DNA from: Pyronema omphalodes
Taxonomy: Eukaryota > Ascomycota > Pezizomycetes > Pezizales > Pyronemataceae
DNA length: 29,130 nucleotides
Assembly: GCA_024516155.1 (NCBI GenBank)
Contig: JAJJXM010000156.1
Location: forward strand, 1 to 29,130
Direction: 5' to 3'
Position numbers and translations under genes: made by a program. How positions within the stretch are numbered: the stretch's first letter is position 1; the number at the start of each line of letters is the position of its first letter. The notes under the pieces are model-generated. The model was given only the letters and a program-made list of their open reading frames with translations. It made no database searches and had not been told where the DNA came from. Of this stretch, positions 10,274 through 19,039 are shown one piece after another.

Positions 10274-10340
10274 TTCTCGAGGATATGCAGTTATAGTCCC
10301 GGGGAACAGTGTAAAATGTCTGACACGTTTTGTGAGGAAA

Positions 10341-10408
10341 GCCGTAGAAAGATATATGTAGCGTCTTGTGTCGGCCGTAGAAGATATATGTAGCGTCTTG
10401 TGTTGACC
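10341..10408. repeat. ~33-bp tandem duplication (unit 3 tail)
   Basis: Two near-identical copies start GCCGTAGAA and contain GATATATGTAGCGTCTTGTG. Unit 2 has one copy near 6668. Confidence 0.88.
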
Positions 10409-11249
10409 GTATCAGTGGTATATGGGGCGTGTTACACAGAGGTGATAGATGGAGTGTCAATACGACGTTAAAACGATATGGCGTTGATTTCAATAGGGTA
10501 TACAGAAAACCAGCAGAAGACACTGAAAGCAAATTCCATAAGCCCGTAGTTTCATTGTATGCCTTCGTGAGCGGCGTAAGATATACATTGCTCCAAAGCA
10601 TACGGCTTCCGGAGGAAGTCTTTATCATTTTCTTCTTTTGAGTCAGTCCGGTTTCTTGAATAGAAGTTAGAATGCGATTCCTCGCGCAAGGGTTCACCCG
10701 GAGATGTCCTTCACAGGATGTTGGAGTGATCTTGCCTCGATGCACCTGTGCTAATAATGAAAACTTGCGAACCCTCGAGTGATGTCGCAGTTCACCCGTA
10801 TCAATTATTGACACCCTCTAAAGGGATATAATCATACTCCGATCCTCTGTTTGGTGCTGAAACGAAGAGTTCAATAATCTCGGTTTCACGCGTTGATTCA
10901 GTACTAGGCATGATCTATCACTCGTTCTGATCTTCATCGGGCATGCACCAGGCGTCCATACAGCTCAATACCATCATATCGATTATCACTGAATATTGAG
11001 TATAACCACCGTCACCGTGTGTAATAAGTGAAGACTTTCAAATACATGGAGTCTGGCATAAGAAATACAGAATCTGGTCCTACTTCATGGCCAGCGGGGG
11101 CTAGTTCAGTCCACCGGTACACTTGAAAGAAGTCGGTAATCGATAAAACCCTTCATCGTGATCACTACCAATCAATTTATGATATACAGAGTACTATAAG
11201 GCTTAAAAGTACCATGCCAACACTACCTGAAATGACTTAACGCAAAAAA

Positions 11250-11296
11250 GGCCCACTTCTCTGCCAACCGCGAAGGTCAGGGCAGAAAAGTGGGCC
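11250..11296. repeat. Conserved 47-nt hairpin, unit 4
   Basis: Arms unchanged. One extra loop substitution (CAGGG for CAGAG) just inside the right arm. Confidence 0.9.
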
Positions 11297-11686
11297 AACT
11301 ATTTAATGAGGATTAGATGTCAATTGAGACAGAGATGAATTGCAGACATATAGCAAAAGTGTTTTGGCTTTAACCAGTCAATGCTGGCCTTCTCCAAATT
11401 CCCATCGTTCGATTTGGCACTGTGAAATTGGGGATACTCGCAACTGAATCGAGTGTTTGGTCAAAAAAGCAACGCAAGTACAAAACAAAGTAAACAGTAA
11501 ATAAACAGCACGAAAAAAGAAAATCTTGGCTTTAACCTGACAACACTGGGCTTCTCCAAGTTCCCAATCTTCCATCGTCCAATTGGGGATACTCGCAACA
11601 CAATCGAGTGTTTGATGAAAAAGCAACGCAAGTAAATAGAAACTATATGGCAACAGTAAATGGCAAATAGATGGCAACAGTAAATG

Positions 11687-11750
11687 GTATGATAGATATA
11701 TGGCTGAATATGGCTGAATATGGCTGAATATGGCGGGATATGGTAATACA
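11687..11750. repeat. TATGG-rich satellite, unit 4
   Basis: A shorter, more regular version dominated by ATATGGCTGA repeats. Confidence 0.75.
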
Positions 11751-12577
11751 CGATGAAGGGGTGAACGTAGGGAATATATATTCACGACTTCGGAACTGCT
11801 TCGTCGGATGGATATGCCAAGTTTCCAACATTTTGACACGGAGGGTATTGTGTTCCTGTGCCCGCTGTTTCAATCTTTGCTTTTTCGAGGGTCTGGGTCC
11901 TGATGACATGATCTGCTGATACCATGGGCCACGGCATTGCTTGCGGTATACTAAATACGCCGAATCGAGTTGGATCTATAGCGTGATGTTTTCTTCATAC
12001 CTGCTGTGCATCTGGGAATTGCGTGGGCTTCAATCCTTCTTCCATCTTCCCTCTGTACGTGAGTCGTTCCCAAACTCCTGCACCAGCGATCCGTGGAAGA
12101 GATTTCCGTACCCACCTCCTGCCAATACCTATTCCTTCTACTTTCCTGCGTACAATGCATTCGTAAATCCGGTGTCAGGCTGCGATAGTGAATCGTCACA
12201 CCGCTTTCTGATGGTATGGGGCTTCACGTATCAATCAATGTCATCTCCGATACAGGCACGGACATTTTGTGTGCGAATTCATGGCGTAGCGTATCGAGAT
12301 TTGTCAACGGGTATAAAAATAATAATGCAAGACAAAAATGAATTGTAACTGTATCTTGCGTGGTGGTTATCGATTATCCTGGCTGGAGTGTGGGAGTTCC
12401 CTACTTCGAGTGACAAGTTTGGACCCCATCAACACCCACGCGGATTGTTGATATTCTACGAAATCAAATCCAAACCAATTCTTCCGCCATCTTTCCTCTT
12501 TCCTCTATACGTGTCACCCAACAATCAATGCTATGTTCGGTACAAACACGGATATTTTTGTGTTCGTCTTCACAATC

Positions 12578-12680
12578 CTTTCGAGCCCCAATTCTTCACA
12601 ATGCTTTCAAACCCTAATTCTTCACAATTCTTTCGAACCATAATCCTTCACAGTTCATTCCAACCCCAATTCTGCTGTTT
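12578..12680. repeat. 26-bp TTCGAACCCC minisatellite, unit 4
   Basis: Four copies, like unit 1, ending in the same CTGCTGTTT. Confidence 0.85.
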
Positions 12681-13004
12681 GATTGCATAACTAGTACGAG
12701 AACAAATTGTCATCCCCCGTTATGCAATCTCTTTAACGCCGTCTGTGTTGGGAGGAGTCGAGCACGGCGAGTCGGGGAGGGGGCTGCGAGCACAAGGCAA
12801 GTTGGGTTCACAGGGATCGGAATTTGTGATTTGGATATGTATTGTAGATGTAGTTTTTGTATATTCATTGTGGATATATATTTGTATATACTCACTACTA
12901 GGTGCAGTGAGGACATGTGCTGCAAGGAATCAAAGCAATGACATCTCCGAGATACCCGGGTGTATTGACATGGAAGAGAAAAAGTAACGGAATTCTTATT
13001 GATG

Positions 13005-13288
13005 TTTTTTTTTTTTTTTTTTTTTTTTTTATTTCATACACGCATCTAACCCTACGGTTATGGCGGATGCTACCTATATACATTGCTAACCCTGGAATGT
13101 TACTTCCAGGGTCACCGAGAACGCCTCGGAGCGGTCATGCTGTTGTCAGGGTGTAGCCCCCTTCCTGCCTTCTCCTTCTCCTTTTCTGTTCCTTCTCGTC
13201 GTTGTGTCCTTGAGCCCTGTGCGCTCCCCAAATCACCCTTCCCGGTGTTTGGTATCCTCCTCCCTTCCCCGCGTACGTCCCCCTTTAT

Positions 13289-13289
<1 letters not shown>
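13005..13289 (-). mobile_element. Poly(A)-tailed segment Y (SINE, LINE 3' end or 3' transduction)
   Basis: On the minus strand this is about 260 bp ending in 26 A (T run 13005-13030) that abuts the broken 37-bp minisatellite of unit 4. Inside is a perfect hairpin CCCTGGAA-TGTTAC-TTCCAGGG at 13090-13111. I see no clear pol III A or B box. The poly(A) at the junction with unit 4 indicates that this end arose by LINE-type target-primed reverse transcription. Whether it is a separate element or the end of the LINE transcript is open. Confidence 0.6.
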
Positions 13290-13323
<34 letters not shown>

Positions 13324-13526
13324 CACCTTACTCCACGCCCTTCCCGTCCCCTCTTCTCTCCTTTCCCACTCGTCCCCGTTACGTCCCTCCGTTTCCTCCC
13401 CATTCTCCTCTTCCTTCCTTCCTTCCTTCCGCCATTCCTCCTTCTCTCTCCTTTCCCGTCTCCCTTTCCTCTCTTCCGTTCTTCCCCCTCCTTATCTATA
13501 TACATTCTTATTATCATACATGTTTG
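13290..13526 (-). mobile_element. Poly(A)-tailed purine-rich segment X
   Basis: On the minus strand this is about 207 bp, mostly purine, ending in 30 A (T run 13290-13319). The plus strand is nearly pure pyrimidine, with (TTCC)5 at 13411-13430. It lies between the LINE poly(A) and segment Y. It is either a separate short retroposed copy, part of a long LINE 3' UTR, or sequence carried by 3' transduction. Confidence 0.5.
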
Positions 13527-13552
13527 TTTTTTTTTTTTTTTTTTTTTTCTTT

Positions 13553-14640
13553 CTAGTGTTCCTCTGCTGGGTCCAATAATGTCCCCCAGCCCGTCATCAA
13601 GGTATTTCTGCTGGGTCTGTTAGCCTCCTCGGGGTGCTTACTGAGTACCGAATGTGCCCATTCAGATGTGGCCAATTTCGAGTCAGAGATCATGGTGGCG
13701 AGGGCTCGGATTCCGTGTTTGGTGTGTAGGATCATGTGTAATTTGAGTTGTCGGTGGCGTGGGAGTTTCAGATGTTTTCGAAGCTGGATCCTGTGTGGGG
13801 TGAAGAGCGGGCAGGAGAGCAGCAGGTGTCTTGGTGTTTGGGGGGGGTGTAAGGGGCAGGGGCATGCGCGGGTGGGGTAGGTTGGGGTGGGGGGGTGTGC
13901 CAGGTAATCCAGGAAGTATCCGTGTCCGGTTCGGAGGCCCAGGATCGCCGTTGAGACCTTTCTGGGTACGGTGGTGTACGCCTCATCGAGTGATTTCCTA
14001 TGAGGAGCGTCGTACGTCTTGGGTTTCGGGCTTGTGTTGTACCACTGTGCCCAGTCCTCAGAGTGGGCTTCCTTGAGTTGTCTGCGAAGCCACGACAGAG
14101 AGGTGGGAGGGGGAGTGAGTGGGTGTTGGGTAGTCGCTTGTTTTGCAAGACGGTCTGCTTCTTCATTGCCGAGGATGTCGGTGTGACCGGGGACCCAGTG
14201 TAGGTGTACGGTTGTCCCTGTGCGTCGGAGGAGGAGTTGTGTAGTGTGGTGGATACCAGTTGCGGTTTCTTGTCCTGGGCCCGGGGTGAGACGAGTTGCT
14301 CGGATGATAGCGGCTTGATTATCCGTGAAGATGTGGATTTCGCGGTATTGGAGTTGTAGCCGGCGGATGTGGGTGTTACAGGTGATCAGGCATTCTTCGA
14401 TGGCTTTCAGTTCTGCGTCAAAGACTTCGCACGAACTGCCCATCGGGATGGTCTTGCTGATGCTCTGATCGAGGCCTGTCGGGATGTAGAATCCTGCTCC
14501 GGTGCAGCCTTCGAGTTGTGAGCCGTCCGTGTACGCTATGATCGTATTTGGTTTGGAGCGTAGGTGAGCGAGGAGGTTGTAGTGATGTGCCTCGGCTTCT
14601 TCTTTGGTGGACGAGGGGCTGTGGCGTGTCAGGGGGGGGG
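13553..14640 (-). pseudogene. LINE ORF2 RNase H domain and C-terminal zinc-finger-like end
   Basis: RNase H would degrade RNA in the RNA/DNA hybrid during target-primed reverse transcription. The frame is open from a G9 run at 14632-14640 to a TAG at 13553. It shows AYTDGSQLEGCTGAG (first Asp), then, counted from the internal ATG at 14443, Glu11 in FDAELKA, Asp41 in FTDNQAA, and WVPGHTDILGNEEADRL with His87 and Asp97. The D-E-D-D set is complete. A Cys/His pattern near codons 194-212 (CPCPLHPP, then HLLLSC) fits the degenerate zinc finger common at LINE C-termini. The frame is separated from the upstream RT part by a one-base shift at the G9 run, so it could not be made as one protein from this copy. 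Confidence 0.9.
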
Positions 14641-14767
14641 TCCATCCATGGGGCGGGGTCTGGTTGTGCCGTATCCTCGACGGTGGTCCTAGGGGATAAC
14701 CATCTGTTTAGAGATGATATTGTTGCGACCAGGCGAGTGATGGGGCGTGTTCCGGAGGTCCAGTCAC
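14641..14767 (-). pseudogene. LINE ORF2 connection between RT and RNase H
   Basis: A short stretch in the frame that follows the RT thumb (WTSGTRPITRLVATIS on). It leads up to the G9 run, where the frame changes to that of RNase H. Its upstream end is the gypsy insertion point. Confidence 0.75.
14763..14767. repeat. Target site duplication GTCAC, left copy
   Basis: GTCAC directly before the LTR start TGTAACGG. The same five bases directly follow the outermost LTR end at 23863. Five bases is the usual duplication length for Ty3/gypsy elements. Confidence 0.92.
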
Positions 14768-15306
14768 TGTAACGGGACAGGCTCGAGGGAACGTCCAAGG
14801 TACGCAGTGTTCAGGACAGAGGGCAGGAACAGGAACGTAGAGCAAGAGGAGGAGATACTGGGAGGAGGAGGCGGAGGTCAAGACGAAGACAAGGCTGGAG
14901 GAGGAGGAGTTGTCAAGGTAACTAGATTGCTAACTGGACAAGACGTTCTGTAAAGAAGAAAGAAAAGGAAACGGACAGAGCGGAGGGAGAGCCCTCCTTA
15001 TATACACATATCCTCCTAAGAACAACCCAAACCCTGACAGGGTTTTCAACCGAGCCAAGAACCTAAACAAAGAAGCCAAGAAACTAATGCATGTGATAAC
15101 AATGTGACGCTTGTGCTGATGAAACGAACTAAGATAACTAAGACAGATAAGGAAGGTGATAAGGAAAGGATAGACTAGTGCGTTGCGGCTGCGAGGGTGG
15201 CTGTACTGGTGCTGACATATGATGTGGCGCAGCCCTGCGGCTGTGCTCTATGACTGTGCAGGCTGAGACAATCCAGAATACGGGTGACAATGCTGGAGCC
15301 GTGACA
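14768..15306 (-). repeat. LTR 1 (3' LTR of the full copy)
   Basis: 539 bp. On the minus strand it starts TGTCACGGCTCCAGC and ends CTGTCCCGTTACA. It holds a TATATAAGG box at 14996-15004, a pyrimidine-rich stretch and the primer-like ACAGAACGT at 14943-14951. Identical to LTR 2. Confidence 0.97.
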
Positions 15307-15309
15307 GGA

Positions 15310-15319
15310 GCCCCCTCTT
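15310..15319 (-). promoter_or_regulatory. Polypurine tract, full copy
   Basis: Minus strand AAGAGGGGGC, three bases from the 3' LTR start TGTCAC. In LTR retrotransposons this is the plus-strand DNA primer. The second copy has the same tract at 21126-21135. Confidence 0.8.
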
Positions 15320-15331
15320 AGGCTCGAGTTC

Positions 15332-18300
15332 CTACGAGAGAGGTCGAGGCTTGTCTGGGTATTGCTGGTGGAACTCATCGACTGCCGTAACGTCTTCAAG
15401 GAATTCCTCTGGTTCCCATGTTGGCGTGTAGTCACCCTTCCATTTCACGAGGTACTGCAAGCGACCTCGTCTAACCCGGCTATCAAGCATTTCGTCCACG
15501 AACCATTCCTCTTCACCATCAACAACAACAGGCAGGGGAGGCGGTAGTATTTGTCCGGGCAAAGGATCCGACTGGGCAGGGTTGAGTACTGATACTGGAA
15601 ATGTCCGGTGATGGTTCATGGTGCCGGGGATGTCAAGTTCGTATGCATGTGTGCCAATGGCTCTGACAACACGATACGGGCCGAGGTCCTTGTTTTCCAA
15701 CTTCCGTGATGGCCGTTCGGTGCGCAGGTTGCGAGCGTCTAGCCAGACAAGATCGTTGGGTTTAAACACAGGGGCTGGTACACGTGACCGGTCGGCCGCT
15801 TCTGTATATCGTGCCTGGGCGTACTTCATTTCCGATCGCAGAACGTCATGAATGTGTGACATTCGTTCTGCTACTAGTTTAGCGTTGACTTCATCTGGGT
15901 TATCGGTTCTGATATTAAGTTCGAAGGAGCACTTCGGGTGCCTGCCGTAGATCGCAAAGAACGGGGAGAGGGTAGTCGTGTCGGATACTTGGTTGTTTGC
16001 TGCAAACTCAGCTAGGGACAGGTACTTTTTCCAGTCGTCCTGCAGGTAGGATACGTAAGCTCGCAGGTACTGTTCGGTGACGGCGTTTATTCGTTCTGTT
16101 TGACCGTCCGTCTGGGGGTGGAATGCTGTGCTTGTTGCCGTTTCGATCCCCAGACAGGATGCAAGATATTTCCAGAAGTTGGCGATGAACTGTGGTCCTC
16201 GATCAGAGATAAGAACATCTGGCAGGCCATGCAATCGGAAAATGTTATCCACGAAGAGCTGAGCAAACCCTTGAGCTGTGATGGTCGTATGGCAGGGGAT
16301 CAAGTGCCGTTGCTTCGTCAGTCGACATACAACTGCACAAATTGCATCGTGTCCATCGGATGGAGGAAGGCCAGTGATGAAGTCTACCGAAACGCTTTGC
16401 CAAGGTTGATGTGGGACGGGCAGAGGTTTGAGGGTACCAAAGGGAGCGTGTCTTGTGGCTTTAGTACGTTTGCAGGTATGACAATTGCGTACAAACCGTT
16501 CGACATCAGTCCGCATTGATGGCCAGTAGTAGTTCCTGGAGAGAAGCTCGAAGGTCTTGGCCCGTCCTGGATGTCCCATGGTAGGGGGGTCGTGGTGATC
16601 TTGGATGAGGCGGAGTCGGAGAGGGTCGTAGTCGGGGACGTATTGGCAGCCACGGTACATGAGTCGGTCCTGTTGTTTTGAGCAATCGGCAAGTGATATG
16701 TCTTTTGAGTGTTGGGCTCCATCATCAAGCATTTGCAGGACATGCTCCGGGAATGGGTCTGCCTTGTAACCTTCAGTGAACAACATTTCGAGCGAGGGAT
16801 ATTTCTCCTTTGGTGGGTTTTCGGCAGCAAGTTGAAGATTCTCAGGTAAGTTGTAGGGTTTTAAGACAGCTTGTTGGTTGGCTAACAGTCGTTCATCCCC
16901 TTCCTTTGGCAGGTCTCCAGACCTTCGAGTCAAGGCATCGGGTTTACCACCTGCAGTCCCGGGCCGGTAGATAATCTTGAAGTTGAAGCGTGACAAAAAT
17001 TCGGACCACCGGGCCTGACGACGGTTCAGAAGCTTGGTAGTCATGAAGTATTCGAGATTTTTATGATCAGTGAGAACCTGGATGGGGAATGCTGACCCCT
17101 CAAGGTGAGGACGCCATTCTTCGAAGCAGCGGACAATTGCCATCAATTCCTTATCATAGATCTCGTAGTTGCATTCCGCTGGTGAATGCTTCTTGGAGAA
17201 GAAGGCAACTGGGTGCAATATACCATCATCATCGTACTGTGATAAAACACCGGCAGAAACGTAGTCTGAGGCATCGGTTTCCACTATGACGTCGCGGTCA
17301 TAGTCGAAGTGTCGCATGACTGGTGCGGTCGTAAAAGAGGTTTTTAACAAGTCAAAGGCCTTCTGTTGGTCCGGACCCCAGATGAATGGGACGGGTTTGC
17401 CGTTTTCCTTCTTGGTAAGGCTGGTAAGGGGGGCCACGACTTTCGAGTAATCGCGGATGAATCGTCGGTAGAAATTTGCAAATCCAAGGAATTCTTGGAC
17501 GTCCTTGAGGTTGCAAGGGTTTTCCCATTTTACCACTGTTTCTACCTTTTTCGGATCCATCTTGATACCGTCTCGTCCAACCAATAACCCAAGATACTTG
17601 ACTTCTGTTTGGTGAAACTTGCATTTTTCTGGTTTTAGGTGGAGGCCGGCATTCTTCAAGGCTTCAAGAATCTGGCGAACATGTTTCCGGTGATCGTCCA
17701 GGTTTTCGGAATATATCAGGATATCGTCGAGGTATGCGGTACAGAAGAGGTCGAGGTAAGGTCGAAGAACATCATTGATAAATGCCTGGAAATCAGCTGG
17801 GGCATTTGTAAGTCCGAAAGGCATAACAAGGGACTCGAAGAGGCCATAACGAGTGCGAAATGCAGTTTTCCATTCCTCCCCCTCTGCCATGCGTACAAGG
17901 TTGTAAGCACCTCGAATGTCCAATGTTGTGAAGTACTTGGCCTTAGACAGTTGTAGCAGGGTTTCTTGAATCAGGGGCAAGGGGTATCGATTCTTGATAG
18001 TTCCTTCATTCAATCCACGATAGTCCACACAGAGACGCAGCGAACCATCGGATTTCTTGACAAACAGGATTGGTGAGGCTGCTGGCGATGATGACCGTCG
18101 GATAAATCCTTTCGAAAGATTCTCCTCGAGCCATGCCTTGAGGGCCTCTAGTTCTGTGCGCGACAGGGAATACAGGGGGCCAAAAGGTGGTGTAAATCCT
18201 TCCTTCAACGGGATCCGGTGGTCGTAGGGTCGGTGGGGTGGCAGCTTATTGGCAACAGCCTCTTCGAACAAGTTCAAGAAATCGTGATACTCGGTTGGTA

Positions 18301-18748
18301 CGATTCGTTTCAGGTCCTCAGGAGTGTTGACTTTGTTGTCGAGGTCTTTATTTAACTCATACAGAGACAGGGAAAATATGGAGAGTCTCTGTTTCTTAGC
18401 CACTCGACAGAAGGAAGATGCTGTCAGGGAGGCGATGTGTAGTTTAGCTGGGGCCGCAGAGAGTGGGTACAGGAAGGTTTCTGGAGGTTCTTCACTGAGA
18501 CCAGAGACAGTTGTTGGTACTGGGTTGCAGTGGGCCAGGCAGTATTGTGATCCGAACGTGATTGTTCCTGAGCTGAAGCGAATTGCAACATCATGAAGTT
18601 GCAACCAGGGGATTCCAAGGACTAGGGGGTAGTGGCCTAATTTAGTGACGAACATAGGGAGCTGTTCGCGGTGCTCGTGTATGGTGCATTGGGCAAGGGC
18701 GAGGTGGGTGATGTCACCAGAGGCAATAGGTCGGCCATCGATGACTTC
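15332..18748 (-). CDS. pol: Chromovirus Pol: RT, RNase H, integrase, chromodomain
   Basis: This frame lies downstream of an amber codon at 18749-18751. Counting from the ATG at 18655 it has 1107 codons. RT: KSDGSLRLCVDYRGLN near 201-216, motif A TTLDIRGAYN with Asp246, motif B around FGLTNAPADFQ, and YLDD at 308-311. RNase H: TDASDYVSAGV (Asp461), KELMAI (Glu503) and LTDHKN (Asp530). Integrase: HHCC zinc finger (His near 688 and 695, Cys725, Cys728), catalytic Asp758, Asp818 and Glu854 with D-35-E spacing, then a GPY/F-like LGPY near 991. Chromodomain: about 1052-1100, RRGRLQYLVKWKG and WEPEEFL, the mark of chromoviruses, which it targets to modified histones. All catalytic residues are present. 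The only clear lesion of Pol is the upstream amber stop. Confidence 0.95.
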   Translation of the reverse strand, partial: EVIDGRPIASGDITHLALAQCTIHEHREQLPMFVTKLGHYPLVLGIPWLQLHDVAIRFSSGTITFGSQYCLAHCNPVPTTVSGLSEEPPETFLYPLSAAPAKLHIASLTASSFCRVAKKQRLSIFSLSLYELNKDLDNKVNTPEDLKRIVPTEYHDFLNLFEEAVANKLPPHRPYDHRIPLKEGFTPPFGPLYSLSRTELEALKAWLEENLSKGFIRRSSSPAASPILFVKKSDGSLRLCVDYRGLNEGTIKNRYPLPLIQETLLQLSKAKYFTTLDIRGAYNLVRMAEGEEWKTAFRTRYGLFESLVMPFGLTNAPADFQAFINDVLRPYLDLFCTAYLDDILIYSENLDDHRKHVRQILEALKNAGLHLKPEKCKFHQTEVKYLGLLVGRDGIKMDPKKVETVVKWENPCNLKDVQEFLGFANFYRRFIRDYSKVVAPLTSLTKKENGKPVPFIWGPDQQKAFDLLKTSFTTAPVMRHFDYDRDVIVETDASDYVSAGVLSQYDDDGILHPVAFFSKKHSPAECNYEIYDKELMAIVRCFEEWRPHLEGSAFPIQVLTDHKNLEYFMTTKLLNRRQARWSEFLSRFNFKIIYRPGTAGGKPDALTRRSGDLPKEGDERLLANQQAVLKPYNLPENLQLAAENPPKEKYPSLEMLFTEGYKADPFPEHVLQMLDDGAQHSKDISLADCSKQQDRLMYRGCQYVPDYDPLRLRLIQDHHDPPTMGHPGRAKTFELLSRNYYWPSMRTDVERFVRNCHTCKRTKATRHAPFGTLKPLPVPHQPWQSVSVDFITGLPPSDGHDAICAVVCRLTKQRHLIPCHTTITAQGFAQLFVDNIFRLHGLPDVLISDRGPQFIANFWKYLASCLGIETATSTAFHPQTDGQTERINAVTEQYLRAYVSYLQDDWKKYLSLAEFAANNQVSDTTTLSPFFAIYGRHPKCSFELNIRTDNPDEVNAKLVAERMSHIHDVLRSEMKYAQARYTEAADRSRVPAPVFKPNDLVWLDARNLRTERPSRKLENKDLGPYRVVRAIGTHAYELDIPGTMNHHRTFPVSVLNPAQSDPLPGQILPPPLPVVVDGEEEWFVDEMLDSRVRRGRLQYLVKWKGDYTPTWEPEEFLEDVTAVDEFHQQYPDKPRPLS

Positions 18749-19037
18749 CTAGGCACGGGGTTTTCGTAGGGGTTGCAGGGGGATCTGGTGATGGCGGGCG
18801 AAGTCTTCATCAACAAAGGAGATACCAGTGGCGCCACAGTCGATTAGCGCATGGGTACGAATGTTTCTATCACCGAAGGTAAGCGTGCAAGAGACAACAA
18901 GATGTTTTCCTTCCATTGACATTTCTTCTACTACTGCATTCGTAATTCCAGGACCAGGTACTTTCCAACTAAATGAAGACAACAAAAGAGAGTGACCAGC
19001 AGCATAGCCATCTATGTGCGGCTGGTCTAGGCATTTC
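18749..19037 (-). CDS. Chromovirus Pol N-terminal part: protease, ending at an in-frame amber stop
   Basis: An aspartic protease that would cut the Gag-Pol polyprotein. The frame is -1 relative to gag and open from the slippery site at 19033-19039, with no stop up to TAG at 18749-18751. The active-site region reads HALIDCGATGISFVDEDF. Ty3-type proteases usually have Asp-Ser-Gly or Asp-Thr-Gly, so Cys in the middle position is notable. The reading continues in the same frame after the TAG as EVIDGRPIASGDITHLALAQ, which looks like normal Pol sequence, so the TAG is most simply a nonsense mutation in this copy. The second copy has lost this region and cannot be compared. Confidence 0.85.
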
Positions 19038-19039
19038 CC
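18994..19039 (-). promoter_or_regulatory. Putative -1 ribosomal frameshift signal, gag to pol
   Basis: Minus strand, in the gag frame: G GGA AAT (19033-19039) fits the X XXY YYZ slippery heptamer. It lies one sense codon before the gag stop TAG. A 5-nt spacer GCCTA follows, then a stem-loop: GACCAGC (19021-19027) pairs with GCTGGTC (18994-19000), and the 20-nt loop holds an inner CATAG-ATGG-CTATG stem. Pol is in the -1 frame and open across the site. All parts expected of eukaryotic -1 frameshifting are seen. Activity itself is inferred. Confidence 0.78.

Larger units (their letters stand above)
6971..10790. repeat. Large composite tandem repeat, unit 3 (type-A head)
   Basis: The head matches unit 1 (for example ATTGATCATTGCTCAACAG near 7165 and near 186). 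From the TATGG satellite to about 9290 it follows unit 2. The tail diverges from units 1 and 2 after about 9290 and carries several extra short tandem duplications. It is the longest unit. No gene is supported. Confidence 0.88.
10791..13004. repeat. Large composite tandem repeat, unit 4 (type-B head), truncated
   Basis: The first ~60 bases match the window start. The rest of the head then matches unit 2. The segment about 11940-12560 is a diverged, longer version of the unit 2/3 module near 4730-5090. The unit stops inside the first copy of its 37-bp minisatellite, where a 26-base poly(T) begins at 13005. The sequence that should follow is not found again in the window. No gene is supported: the open frames here do not match between units. 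Confidence 0.88.
13527..14767 (-). mobile_element. Tad1-like LINE, 3' part (left of the gypsy insertion)
   Basis: This holds the end of LINE ORF2 with RNase H, the stop codon and a 22-base poly(A) (T run 13527-13548) only a few bases after the stop. Its right edge is the GTCAC duplication at 14763-14767. The coding frame at this edge continues the frame that ends at 23869 on the other side of the gypsy element, once the insertion and one GTCAC are left out of account. This shows that both parts are one LINE. Confidence 0.92.

Noticed and set aside
13031..13289. Segment Y as a tRNA-derived SINE
   Set aside because: No clear A box or B box could be found in the minus-strand sequence, so only a generic poly(A)-tailed segment is claimed.
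13083..13623. Plus-strand ORFs with poly-Phe and Ser/Pro-rich stretches
   Set aside because: Translations of poly(T) tails and the CT-rich tract on the strand opposite the retroelements.
14418..14798. 126-codon minus-strand ORF crossing the LTR/LINE border
   Set aside because: Only codons within 14641-14767 are LINE ORF2. The beginning is LTR and the end is a wrong-frame reading of the RNase H region after the G9 run.
16100..16519. Plus-strand ORFs opposite pol, repeated at 21916-22335
   Set aside because: Shadow frames of the real Pol on the minus strand. They occur twice only because pol is duplicated.
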